Below the pieces are notes generated by a model, which saw only the letters and a list, made by a program, of their open reading frames with translations, had not been told where the DNA came from and made no database searches. Shown here in pieces: positions 44,817 to 53,509 of a stretch of DNA of 64,000 bases. Position 1 is the stretch's first letter; each line of letters begins with the position of its first letter. Both the position numbers and the translations under genes were made by a program. Source of the stretch: Gelidibacter algens. GTDB taxonomy: Bacteria > Bacteroidota > Bacteroidia > Flavobacteriales > Flavobacteriaceae. The DNA lies in contig NZ_LZRN01000006.1 in the NCBI RefSeq assembly GCF_001678675.1, positions 1 to 64,000 on the forward strand. Direction: 5' to 3'.

Positions 44817-45059
44817 ATGAAAAAAATAATCTTGATAATCATTGCTTTAGTTTGGATTTCAGCTTTGATTATTTTAATAATCTCACTAACAGACATATAT
44901 CCGAACACTATTTTTAAAGAGCATCGGAGTGTTGTGGGAATTGGTTTTATTGTAGTATCTGGATTATTAAAACTAATTTATAATTCATTTATTAATAAAA
45001 ATAAAAACGTACACATTAAATTAAAAAACTATGCTGAATCTCAGAACTCGAGAAAATGA
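44817..45059 (+). CDS. Small two-helix membrane protein
   Basis: 80 aa. Hydrophobic helices at about 3-25 (MKKIILIIIALVWISALIIL) and 40-58 (VVGIGFIVVSGLLKLIY) and a basic tail (NKNKNVHIKLKNYAESQ). It overlaps the following gene by ATGA (45056-45059), so translation is coupled. First of three overlapping small membrane-protein frames. No family recognised. Confidence 0.65.
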   Translation: MKKIILIIIALVWISALIILIISLTDIYPNTIFKEHRSVVGIGFIVVSGLLKLIYNSFINKNKNVHIKLKNYAESQNSRK

Positions 45060-45226
45060 ACAAGATAAATAAGAGTGAAATCCTAGCAAACCTGTTATGG
45101 ACAGCCTTTGGAGTTATTGGCGCAATACATTACTACTCAAAAGCAGACTATTGGATTTGCGGAATCTTGTCTTTAATTGGTGTTCTTTATGCTTATAAAT
45201 TAGTGAAATCAGTAACGGTACAATGA
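45056..45226 (+). CDS. Small membrane protein (56 aa)
   Basis: ATG at 45056 within the preceding stop (ATGA) and TGA at 45224-45226, itself overlapping the next ATG at 45223. The 56-aa protein has an NKSEILANLLWTAFGVIG-like first helix and a second helix (YWICGILSLIGVLYAYKL). The double ATGA overlap argues strongly for a real translated gene in a three-gene unit. Function unknown. Confidence 0.65.
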   Translation: MNKINKSEILANLLWTAFGVIGAIHYYSKADYWICGILSLIGVLYAYKLVKSVTVQ

Positions 45227-45639
45227 AAAAAATACACTTTGATAATATGAATATCTGGATATGGATTGCTATTCCAATCCTTTCTGTAGTTTTAATATTA
45301 ATTGGTTCTTTTGAGCTGATCGACTTTGATAATCCCAAAATTATTAGGAGAATTGGTGCGGTCGGATTTGGTCTCTATGGAGTGCACTCCAGTAAGTTGT
45401 TTTGGTATAAAAATTTTGTGCAGTGAACCAAAAGAGGAGCATTGATCAAAATTGAATCTTTTATGGGAACAACTTTGAACTTTAACCAAATTAAAAAGAC
45501 TGAACTGATTGAAAAAAAGTTGATCATCACTAAAATCAATGGAAACCAAGTGACGTTCGACTTGAATAACATAGCGGCGTCTGATATTCAAAGACTGAAT
45601 GATATTCTTGTTAAAAATACTGTTGTGAATCCCGTGTAA
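45223..45639 (+). pseudogene. Membrane/PH-like protein gene interrupted by TGA
   Basis: The frame starting at 45223 gives 67 aa with two hydrophobic helices (NIWIWIAIPILSVVLILIG and a GAVGFGLYGVHSS stretch), then meets TGA at 45424-45426. The same frame continues without any shift to 45639: RGALIKIESFMGTTLNF and EKKLIITKINGNQVTFDL, a small strand-rich domain like bacterial PH-like domains attached to two helices. The reading KNFVQ-stop-TKRG fits a lost Trp codon (TGG to TGA). It may be a broken gene, two separate genes, or a read-through gene. I favour a nonsense mutation. Confidence 0.7.
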
Positions 45640-45677
45640 AAATTTGGCTTGTTTCATGATTATTAAGGGACTGTTTC

Positions 45678-45864
45678 GTCATTGCCAGGAGCATCGTGTT
45701 AGCGTCATTGCGAGGAGCAAAGACAGTATATGAAAATTATAATGACTGCCTCTTGCGACGAAGCAATCTCATAAAAATACCTAGACAGATAAAGTTCAAT
45801 CACTACATAAAAAATCCGTCGTTGTGACTTACTGATTGCTTTGTCGTGCCTACACGCAATGACG
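45678..45864. repeat. Dispersed repeat, two direct copies and one inverted copy
   Basis: CGTCATTGCCAGGAGC (45678-45693) and CGTCATTGCGAGGAGC (45703-45718) are tandem; GCGACGAAGCAATCTCAT follows at 45755-45772. The reverse complement pattern GATTGCTTTGTCGTGCC...ACGCAATGACG occurs at 45834-45864. The unit GTCATTGCGAGGAGC...GACGAAGCAATCTC is a widely seen bacterial intergenic repeat type. Confidence 0.75.
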
Positions 45865-46016
45865 CCAGGGCGGGCCTCGCGCTATCGCATATGTGCAACA
45901 AGTGCTGTTTTCTTTTGGCTTTTTCCGAACTTAAATAGTTCATTGCCAGTAAAACTTCATTAGTCTATTTTGTTTAATGTTTTGTTAATTGTATTAAACA
46001 CTATAAATTTTTGTTA

Positions 46017-46024
46017 TATATTTG
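46017..46024 (+). promoter_or_regulatory. Candidate -7 box of the fasciclin gene
   Basis: TATATTTG matches TANNTTTG and lies 30 bp before the ATG at 46055. The -33 TTTG is not at the standard distance. Confidence 0.5.
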
Positions 46025-46054
46025 TTTCAATAACAACCATTTAAATATAAAACT

Positions 46055-46651
46055 ATGAACATTTTAAAAACATTATCAGTTTTTGCCGTTGCCGGATTAA
46101 TTTTTACATCATGCGGTGAATCTAAGAAAGAAAACACTACTACGCAAGAGATGGAAACTTCAGTAGAGGACACCTCCAGTACAATGGCAATGAATGAAAC
46201 ATCAGAACCAAACATTGTAGAAGTTGCGGTAGGAAACGAGAACTTTACAACATTAGTTGCTGCAGTAAAAGCTGCCGATTTGGTAGAAACATTAAGTGGA
46301 ACAGGACCATTCACCGTGTTCGCTCCAACAAATGACGCTTTTGCGAAGTTACCAGAAGGAACTGTAGAGACGTTATTGAAACCAGAGAACAAAAGTAAAT
46401 TATCTGGTATTTTAACCTACCACGTGGTATCAGGTAAATTTGAAGCTGCTGCAGTTATCGATGCTATAAAAAAGAATAACGGCAAATTTACTGTGGATAC
46501 AGTAAACGGAGGCGCTATCACTTTAAGTTTAAACGGTGACAAAGTGATGTTGACTGACGCTAATGGCGGGACATCTACAGTAGTTATGGCCGATGTTGCT
46601 GCATCTAACGGTGTTATTCATGCAATTGATTCGGTTGTAATGCCTAAGTAA
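46055..46651 (+). CDS. Fasciclin (FAS1) domain lipoprotein
   Basis: 198 aa. Lipobox IFTSCG (Cys20), an acidic Thr/Ser linker (about 21-55), then one FAS1 domain with [20 protein letters not shown] near 95-114 (H1), [10 protein letters not shown] near 135 and [14 protein letters not shown] at the end (H2). FAS1 domains mediate adhesion or surface interactions; the bacterial role is often unknown. Cell-surface lipoprotein. Its promoter and terminator make it a monocistron. Confidence 0.93.
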   Translation: MNILKTLSVFAVAGLIFTSCGESKKENTTTQEMETSVEDTSSTMAMNETSEPNIVEVAVGNENFTTLVAAVKAADLVETLSGTGPFTVFAPTNDAFAKLPEGTVETLLKPENKSKLSGILTYHVVSGKFEAAAVIDAIKKNNGKFTVDTVNGGAITLSLNGDKVMLTDANGGTSTVVMADVAASNGVIHAIDSVVMPK

Positions 46652-46675
46652 GTAATTACCCCTAAATAAACGATT

Positions 46676-46702
46676 AAAGCCAGCATGTTGCTGGCTTTTT
46701 TT
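46676..46702 (+). terminator. Terminator after the fasciclin gene
   Basis: Perfect 9-bp stem AAAGCCAGC (46676-46684) with GCTGGCTTT (46690-46698), 5-nt loop, followed by T-run. Confidence 0.93.
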
Positions 46703-46802
46703 ATGTGGTTTGGTGAACATTGGTTTGAGTGCAAATTAAATTTCACTTCACAATGTGAGTTCTTTCCTAAGTCTGTTTTTTTTCAATTTCAACAACGCAA
46801 CG

Positions 46803-47492
46803 CTATTCCGATTCCCAAAGTAATTTTTGGGCGGTACCGAAAGCTCCCAACTGATACACGGATATGGAGGCCGCCTGGAATTTCATGGTGCGAAAATTAT
46901 GTTCCGCCAAACTATCCAACAAAGACGTTTTAGCAACACCCAGGCTGATGTGTGGATTATAATTTTCAAAGCTGTGTGCACTTACAAATTTGGGCACATA
47001 GGTAATGGTAAATTCATCTATGGGCGTTCCATCTGCATTTTGTACATACGATTCCTGAGAGCCGTTGTCAAGGATGTATGGTTCCAAAAGAGAAATGGTC
47101 TTTTTATGAAGTGCCATTAGCGATTTACTTTTTTCAATTCCCATTGAAGCGAAACTCTCGGTCTTATCCTTTTTATATTGGAGCTCATCAACCAAAAGGG
47201 TATCATTCTTTATAGTTTTATAGAGGCCAAGTAATAATTTTTCTATTTTGGGCAGATTCGTTTCTTGCACGTAACACTGTAATAAGGTGATGTGAGGGAT
47301 CTGATTATCGTTGAGAGTGATATTCTTGGGATGGTTTTTCAATATCGCACCATTTAATTGAATGGCTTCTCGGGCAACGTCCTCAGGTAATGTGAGCAAC
47401 ACATTTATAGCTATCACTTTTTGTTGATTTTGGGCGCAGGAGTTGGTGAGCGCAAATAGTATAAGCGTTATTAACAGGTAATTATTTTTCAT
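46803..47492 (-). CDS. Exported 2H phosphoesterase-like lipoprotein
   Basis: 229 aa. Lipobox-type leader (ALTNSCAQ, Cys19). Two His-x-Thr/Ser motifs are the hallmark of the 2H phosphoesterase superfamily (2'-5' RNA ligase, CPDase): PHITLLQC with His67-Ile-Thr69, and NPHISLGV with His181-Ile-Ser183. Family enzymes open 2',3'-cyclic phosphodiesters. Most are cytoplasmic, so a lipoprotein form on the outer surface or periplasm is unusual. It could degrade extracellular RNA or cyclic phosphates, or a signal; not shown. It converges on the fasciclin gene. Confidence 0.75.
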   Translation of the reverse strand: MKNNYLLITLILFALTNSCAQNQQKVIAINVLLTLPEDVAREAIQLNGAILKNHPKNITLNDNQIPHITLLQCYVQETNLPKIEKLLLGLYKTIKNDTLLVDELQYKKDKTESFASMGIEKSKSLMALHKKTISLLEPYILDNGSQESYVQNADGTPIDEFTITYVPKFVSAHSFENYNPHISLGVAKTSLLDSLAEHNFRTMKFQAASISVYQLGAFGTAQKLLWESE

Positions 47493-47769
47493 TTTTAAAT
47501 TTTTGAATATTTCTTATAGTTTTCCAATAGCATCACATAAAATCAACGGGAAGCTGCCTCTGACAACCTTAATTTTACATGTGATTGCAACTTCCAAAGC
47601 ATTGATCTCTCAGTTCGTGATTTTAATGGTCTCTAAATTAGTTAAAACCAAGCACTTTCCCCATGCTAACGTTTTTATGCTTGTCCGTTTCCACCAAGCG
47701 TAATCTAAAGTCATCAAAAAAGTACGTATCTTTAACTTTCATTTTTTAAGCTAAAACCCCAGTAAATTT

Positions 47770-48720
47770 ATGAAGTATTTTTCATTAATGTCCTGCCTGC
47801 TCGTCTTACTTTTATTTGGTTGCAATGAGGTCAATCCTAAAGACGAAAAAGAGGTAAGTAATTTTGTAGAACAATGGAACGAAGCCCATACACAACTTAA
47901 GTCTCCTTACCTACAACGCGACTATATGGATGTCGTAACCTATTACGGAAAAGAGCGCACCAAAACCCAAGTGCAGCAAGATAAGAATTTGCTGTTTCAA
48001 CAATTTCCAGATTATACACAGCGTATTTTAGATGACCAGCTTATCATCACGGAAGAGGCAGGAAACTATTTAGTGACCTTCACCAAGCGCGTCAACTACA
48101 ACGGAATAGAAGCAGATTATCCCTCATTTCTCTCAGTGATGAATAAAAATGGTGATTTTAAAATTCTAAGGGAAGGCGTTGCTGAAAATGCTAAAGACCT
48201 TGATGTGCCTATTTTCCCTAGTGCGCGTGAAAATAATGTGATCCTTGCTAATAAAAGGAAACTGTACGGCGATTTTAATGGCGACGGTCTATCAGACTTT
48301 GCGACTGTGATCTCTCCAGAAATAAGCGCCGTTACAACTACGGAAGACCAAAGCAGTGATTTAGTAGAATGCAAAGGAGGCTGCAACAGCGTGATCATTT
48401 TTAGTAATAAGGACTTAGAACCTATCAACATTACAGGTGCGTACCAATCACAGATAGAAAACCTGAGAGACCTTAATAACGACGGGGCCGATGAGATTGG
48501 CTTTTGGGATATTAAACCAACCACTAAAAGCCTCTATATTTTTAATGCCACTACTGGTGCTCTACTTACCGAGCCAGTTGTAATTAATACAGCCGTCCAT
48601 AAAAACCTCAGGCTTATTGACGTTTTTAAAAAAACAGGCCCCTATAAAATTACAGTCACAAGCAGTGCTCAAGTTAATGGGAAGTGGATCTTAAAGAGCG
48701 AGGTGATTGTATTGGACTGA
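47770..48720 (+). CDS. Lipoprotein with FG-GAP/VCBS-like repeat
   Basis: 316 aa. Leader MKYFSLMSCLLVLLLFGC ends in a lipobox, with Cys18. The N-terminal 150 residues are a mixed fold (NEAHTQLKSPYLQRDYMDV, cited as visible). The second half has FNGDGLSDFATVISPE and LNNDGADEIGFWD, calcium-binding FG-GAP/VCBS-like repeats. It resembles eukaryotic-style integrin repeats used for surface binding. Function unknown. It is single, divergent from the 2H gene. Confidence 0.65.
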   Translation: MKYFSLMSCLLVLLLFGCNEVNPKDEKEVSNFVEQWNEAHTQLKSPYLQRDYMDVVTYYGKERTKTQVQQDKNLLFQQFPDYTQRILDDQLIITEEAGNYLVTFTKRVNYNGIEADYPSFLSVMNKNGDFKILREGVAENAKDLDVPIFPSARENNVILANKRKLYGDFNGDGLSDFATVISPEISAVTTTEDQSSDLVECKGGCNSVIIFSNKDLEPINITGAYQSQIENLRDLNNDGADEIGFWDIKPTTKSLYIFNATTGALLTEPVVINTAVHKNLRLIDVFKKTGPYKITVTSSAQVNGKWILKSEVIVLD

Positions 48721-48909
48721 GAAGCGGATCATAGAACTATGGGAGTTTCTTCAAGATTGACAGCTGTCGCAGGTGTCTAGGCCCGTGGATTCTATACAAA
48801 TTCTACACTCAAGAGAGTAAAAATTCATCTGAGACATCCGATACATTCATGGGGATAACTGTGCAGCGTTGAGCATGATATAGGCATCTCCATTCCCAAG
48901 GTTCAGTAA

Positions 48910-50070
48910 CTAAGCCTGCTTTTTAACCGTTTCATTAATCTTAAATTGTAGCAGTAACACCATCGCCACAAAAGCGACGCCAGTGATGAGCGATAACATG
49001 GTTATCTCTGATGAAATGGACGCTAAATCGCCACCATAAAACGCAATTTTCCTAAAGCCACTCAAAAACTGCGTTACCGGAATAAATTGGGATACGCTAG
49101 TAATGGCATGAGGTATGGCTGCGGTTGGCCATGTAAAACCACTCAAAATAAAAGCGGGGGTGGAGATGACCATCAATAATTCAGTAGCTTTTAATTGGCT
49201 TGGGATGGCAATGGAAAACAACATGCCAATGAACATCGACGCCAACGTAAGAAGGACGGTCAATACTAACATTGGGAAATTAAAAATGTCAGCAGTAATC
49301 CTAAAATAAACAAAAAACGAACTTATGATCAGCCATATAAATGGCAGCATGATCAAAAACGGCGTTGATTTTAATAAAATAAGGTATAAGGACGACTTAT
49401 GATCTTTTACAAGATTGGCAAAATAACCATCTTCAAAATCTCTTGAAAACGCTAAGGCCATGGCTAAAAATATGATTTGTTGCATGATGGCGGCCAAGAT
49501 GCCCGGGAGCATGAACGTGACATAGTTGCCTGTAGCATTGTAAAGTTTATTGAAGTTGATTTTAAAACTCTCATAAGACGCTTTTGCTTGATCAGGGTGC
49601 ATGCCTTGTTTTTTAAGACCTTCTATTTCCATACCGGCATTTAAAGTCATCAACACTGTATTGATATGATTGCTTGCGGTATTGGCATTGACGATGTTTG
49701 CCATATTGAGATCTACACGGATTTCAGGATGCTTTTTTTGGAGGACGTTTTTTTCAAAATCGGTAGGCAAGGTGATGACTGCCGCATATTGTTCGGTTGG
49801 CATCTCATCTACAATAGCACCAGGAGTAGTGCGCACATCTTTAACAAACAAGCCTTCATTAACTTCAAAGGCATCAATGATCTTATCTGTTGTGGGACTT
49901 TGGTCTTGGTCCACAATAACGATGGGCAAATCCTTAACCTTGGCTTGTTGGTACACATAGCCGAACAAAATACCATAGCCAATGGGGGCACCAAAAAAGA
50001 TAGCCATCAACACGCTATTTGAAAAAATACGCTTGAATTCTACCTTGAGTAAACTTCTGAAATTTTTCAT
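48910..50070 (-). CDS. ABC-2 type multidrug permease
   Basis: 386 aa: N-terminal helix (SVLMAIFFGAPIGYGILFGYV), a periplasmic domain of about 130 residues, then five helices (FVTFMLPGILAAIMQQIIFL cited in part, FSRDFEDGYFANLVKD, VLTVLLTLASMFIGMLFSIA, ELLMVISTPAFILSGFTWP). This is the YhhJ/YbhR-type ABC-2 permease. No ATP-binding subunit is encoded in the operon, and only one permease is present. It is the last gene, 3 bp after the HlyD gene. Confidence 0.88.
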   Translation of the reverse strand: MKNFRSLLKVEFKRIFSNSVLMAIFFGAPIGYGILFGYVYQQAKVKDLPIVIVDQDQSPTTDKIIDAFEVNEGLFVKDVRTTPGAIVDEMPTEQYAAVITLPTDFEKNVLQKKHPEIRVDLNMANIVNANTASNHINTVLMTLNAGMEIEGLKKQGMHPDQAKASYESFKINFNKLYNATGNYVTFMLPGILAAIMQQIIFLAMALAFSRDFEDGYFANLVKDHKSSLYLILLKSTPFLIMLPFIWLIISSFFVYFRITADIFNFPMLVLTVLLTLASMFIGMLFSIAIPSQLKATELLMVISTPAFILSGFTWPTAAIPHAITSVSQFIPVTQFLSGFRKIAFYGGDLASISSEITMLSLITGVAFVAMVLLLQFKINETVKKQA

Positions 50071-50073
50071 GGG

Positions 50074-51033
50074 TTAGCGTTTTATAAGGATGGTGGCGTT
50101 GGTGTAAAATTGTTGATCAGATATATCAACTGTTGGTACAACCTTCAGTTCATAAATAGATTCAGACAACTCATACAAAGGTGAGGTGCTGGTAATATCA
50201 GCATATTGGGCCAGTTGTTTAATGGCTACAATTTTGGCGTTTGTTTCTTCTTTCGTATAAGGATTGACCACTATGAGTGCTTTGCCCACTTCAAAATCAT
50301 AAATCTCTGATTCTGGAATGGTGAATCTGAAATACATGCTATCGGTTTTATAGCCGTTGAACAAGGTATATCCGGGGGTCAGCAGTTCGCCTTCCTCCAA
50401 GGTTACGGTTTCTACAGACATGTTTGCAGGTGCAATCAGGTACTGCTCATCAGAGGCCGACATGACTTCCTCTTTGGCGCCAAGCGCTCTGTCCAATTGA
50501 CCTTGGGCTTGGGCTATTTGTTCTGAACGGGCGCCTTTTTTGACCTCGTCACTTTTGGCTTCTAAGGCTTTCACCTGTGCCTTGGCCATATTGAGTTTCA
50601 TTTTTACTTCATCAAATTGCTGCTGGCTCACTAAAGAGTCCTGATACATATTTTGCAATCTATTATACGATTCCTGTGCAAACTCCAATTGGGCTTTCCC
50701 AGAATTCAACTGACCTTCAATTTGGTTGAGCTGCTCTACCGTAGCGCCATTAAAGGCCATATTCAATTGTCCTTTGGCAGCGGTAATGGCGCCTTCGGCT
50801 TGCATGAGTTTGGCATTGACTTCGGGGACGTTCATCAGCGCAAGCGTGTCGCCTTTTTTGACGGTTTGGCCTTCTTCAACGTAAATCTTATCAATCCGTC
50901 CGCCTATTTTACTACTGACGGAAATGGTTTCAAACTTTACTTTTCCTCTGTTGGAAGTGATCTCTTCGTTTTTGCAAGCATTTAATGCGAGTAGGGCAAA
51001 GGTGGCCAAAACTATGGTGGTATGTGTTTTCAT
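50074..51033 (-). CDS. HlyD-family periplasmic adaptor (lipoprotein)
   Basis: 319 aa from ATG 51033, which begins a lipobox leader (MKTHTTIVLATFALLALNAC); the longer open frame overlaps the TolC gene and is unlikely. Two biotinyl-lipoyl-like halves (FETISVSSKIGGRIDKIYVE cited in part, EEGQTVKKGDTLALM) flank a coiled coil (LNMAKAQVKALEAKSDEV), followed by a beta domain with LEEGELLTPGYTLF. This is an inner-membrane-linked adaptor for the ABC-2 permease and TolC. It starts 19 bp after the TolC stop. Confidence 0.9.
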   Translation of the reverse strand: MKTHTTIVLATFALLALNACKNEEITSNRGKVKFETISVSSKIGGRIDKIYVEEGQTVKKGDTLALMNVPEVNAKLMQAEGAITAAKGQLNMAFNGATVEQLNQIEGQLNSGKAQLEFAQESYNRLQNMYQDSLVSQQQFDEVKMKLNMAKAQVKALEAKSDEVKKGARSEQIAQAQGQLDRALGAKEEVMSASDEQYLIAPANMSVETVTLEEGELLTPGYTLFNGYKTDSMYFRFTIPESEIYDFEVGKALIVVNPYTKEETNAKIVAIKQLAQYADITSTSPLYELSESIYELKVVPTVDISDQQFYTNATILIKR

Positions 51034-51052
51034 ATGTTGGGATAGTGTGTGG

Positions 51053-52426
51053 TTAATAAGTGAGTATGCCTTTGGCGTGCAGCAAATCGGCCACAGCACG
51101 TCGTTCATTAAAATAGGATTCCTGTAATTTGAAATTGGCTTTTTCAACATCATTTAGCGCATCAAGCACGTCATTGATGGACGCCAGGTTGTTTTTATAC
51201 TGTTTGTTGATCATTTCATAAGTCTCATTGGCCAATTCAATTTCCTTTTTGACTATGGTTGTGTTTTGAAGTGATGCCTGATAGGTCAGCTCGGCTTTGG
51301 TGATGCTCAGCGCGATCATTTCTTCCGAATCTTCTATTTGATCTCTGTATTTCTGACTTTCCAAATGTGCCTTTTTACTTTTTAATCGGGATTGGTTGCC
51401 GTCAAAGACATTCCATCGGATTCCTGCACCGATAAACCATTTTGGATCTAAGAGCGATAAATCGTCTTCAATAAATTCATAATGACCCTTGACGGCTACC
51501 TTCGGAATAAAATTACTTTTCTCCATTTTTGCTTTGTAGAGGGTTGCTTTTTCAGCTTCTTCCAACGCTTTGATTTCATTGCGTTTTTCGGCAGTGGCAG
51601 CCTCAGCAACAGAAACGGACTGTAATTGCGGCTCTAACAATCTTAAATTCGCTTTGGTTTCTCCCGTAAGTTGGTGGAGCACTTCAATGAGCAAAATGTT
51701 ATTGTGTTCAAAATCCAATTGTTTGCCTGCCAATTGTTGCTGTGCCAATTCAATTTTTTTTCGGCTGATAGGTGTTGCCAACCCATTCTCAATAGCTTTT
51801 TTGACATAGAACACTTGTTCTTCCAGGTACTCTTCTGAAGTGGTCAGCACTTTTTTGGAGGCTTTGACCAAAGCCAATTTATCATAGGCTTCAATAATTT
51901 TTAAGGCGACTTTATCCTTTTCTGCAAGTCCCAAATAATTCAGGGAAGTTTCCTTATGCTGACTCGCCTTTAGGGCATTACTGGCTTCAAGGCCGCTGAA
52001 CAGCACCCAATCCAAATCGACCGACGATTTTAGGATGTTTTTGTTTTGTAGATTCGGCGCATCCTCTAATGGGATGTTATCAGGAAAGGGCGAATTAAAC
52101 GGTAATCCAACCGCCTCCTTAATAACGAGTTTTTGGGTGGCCAGGAGTAAGTTTTGAGTGTTCTGATCAAATGTAATGTCGTCGTTGAGTCTTGTAAAAC
52201 TGCCATTAAGGGTGATTTTTGGCAAGAACACGGATTTTGCTAATTGCTGGTCTACTTGGGCCTGTTCTGCTTCAATCCGATTGGTATTCAGGTTGTGGCT
52301 TTTGTTGAGTCCTTTTTGGATTAAATTGGTCAACTCCGGATCCAATTGCTGCGCTGTCATATAAGAAGGCACTGCGGTTGCAATGACAAACAAGAGAATC
52401 GCTACTACCACTTTTTTTCTTTTCAT
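51053..52426 (-). CDS. TolC-family outer membrane efflux protein
   Basis: 457 aa with a signal peptide (ending YMTAQ). It contains the long helical repeats of TolC (LDPELTNLIQKGLNKSHNLN, cited in part) and paired beta strands (LPKITLNGSFTRL, FIPKVAVKGHYEFI) forming the outer membrane barrel. It completes the tripartite efflux complex with HlyD and the ABC-2 permease. First gene of the operon; 146 bp upstream lies a frameshifted Crp/Fnr gene on the same strand that may have regulated it. Confidence 0.92.
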   Translation of the reverse strand: MKRKKVVVAILLFVIATAVPSYMTAQQLDPELTNLIQKGLNKSHNLNTNRIEAEQAQVDQQLAKSVFLPKITLNGSFTRLNDDITFDQNTQNLLLATQKLVIKEAVGLPFNSPFPDNIPLEDAPNLQNKNILKSSVDLDWVLFSGLEASNALKASQHKETSLNYLGLAEKDKVALKIIEAYDKLALVKASKKVLTTSEEYLEEQVFYVKKAIENGLATPISRKKIELAQQQLAGKQLDFEHNNILLIEVLHQLTGETKANLRLLEPQLQSVSVAEAATAEKRNEIKALEEAEKATLYKAKMEKSNFIPKVAVKGHYEFIEDDLSLLDPKWFIGAGIRWNVFDGNQSRLKSKKAHLESQKYRDQIEDSEEMIALSITKAELTYQASLQNTTIVKKEIELANETYEMINKQYKNNLASINDVLDALNDVEKANFKLQESYFNERRAVADLLHAKGILTY

Positions 52427-52572
52427 TATAAATGGTTTTATAAATACACTACAAAGATATCACTGAAGTTTAACTCTTCTTTTGACATAGGTCAAATAGT
52501 GGGGCGATGGGAAGGTTAGGTGTGAGATGGTAGGTGTGAGGGAATTTAGAACTGTTCACTAAATGGTGGTGG

Positions 52573-53146
52573 TTATTTTCGGGCATCGCCTTTTCTGATG
52601 CGGCTTAAGGTTTCTTGTGTCATCCCCAAATAAGACGCGATATGACCTAAGGGTACTTGATGGGAAATATCCGGAAACTCGGCCAGCATATAATCATAAC
52701 GTTCCTTTGCGGTTTGAAACTGAAGGGCGTTAAGTTTATTGACCATTTTTGTCAGCATCTCGGTAGTGACCAATCGGCCTAATTTTTCCATTTTGTGGTA
52801 TTTGGCAAACAGTAGATCGAGGTCTTCCTTAGGGATACAATAGACAATTGAATTTTCGAGCACTTCTAAATTGTATAAACTCGGCGTTTGTTGAAAAAAG
52901 CTGTCTGCACTGGTCATAAACTTACCAACGCCAAAAAACCATTGGGTAATTTCTTTGCCATTCTCATTGAGATAATAACTTCGGCCCATGCCTTGTTCCA
53001 CAAAATATAGGGATTTGCAAACCTCACCTTGACGGACAAGAATTTGATTTTTTGGTCAGCGATTGTTTCTTGAAATGCGCAAGAATATCAGTCAACTCGT
53101 CTGGTTTTAAAGGTACTAAGGAGATGAGGAAGTCAGTGATATTCAT
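52573..53146 (-). pseudogene. Crp/Fnr-family regulator gene with frameshift
   Basis: The 3' frame (52573-53001) gives FFGVGKFMTSADSFFQQTPS and the HTH LGHIASYLGMTQETLSRIR. Upstream, ATG 53146 starts MNITDFLISLVPLKPDELTD, but it stops early; the intact frame ILVRQGEVCKSLYFVEQG lies between. The run of six T (A on the coding strand) at 53048-53053 being one base too long accounts for the break. If it were five, a normal Crp-like protein of about 190 aa results. It is a recent pseudogene or a sequencing error. Confidence 0.85.
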
Positions 53147-53509
53147 AGGATAGTTGCTGTTCTGGAAGCTGTTGAAGTTTTTTACAAGATAGGTAAAATT
53201 GTAGAGATGCTTAAGGATGATAAATAGATCCTATTGACCGAGGATGATTAGATTAAGTACCAAAATTGAAACATCAAATTCTAAAAATTAACAGGCGTGT
53301 CCGTTAGTATAATTCGTGTCTTGAAGATTTTTTTATGTGTTTAACTTGTGCTGAGTACAGCAGAAGTATAGGGAGGGACATACGTTTATTTTCATAGAAT
53401 TTATAAGAAATAAGCATCATAAAAAAGTCACAACCATACAATGATGTAGGTGTTTTAGATCGAACATTTTTAAAAAAAATTAACGTACATTGTATTCAAA
53501 ATCAAGTAT
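53147..53509. other. 363-bp divergent intergenic region
   Basis: Lies between the broken Crp/Fnr gene and the second fusion regulator. It must contain both promoters. I see no strong inverted repeat or gene. Confidence 0.4.

Larger units (their letters stand above)
45640..46054. other. 415-bp gene-free stretch with dispersed repeat and promoter
   Basis: Holds the inverted repeat (45678-45864) and the candidate promoter of the fasciclin gene. No reading frame is supported. Confidence 0.6.

Noticed and set aside
43750-45426. Selenocysteine or recoded UGA at 43750-43752 and 45424-45426
   Set aside because: Both genes are better explained by mutation; the first has extra lesions, another local gene has TAA, and I see no SECIS-like hairpin directly after the TGA.
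46827-47120. Open frame on the plus strand within the 2H phosphoesterase gene
   Set aside because: It is antisense to a gene with clear catalytic motifs and has no motif of its own.
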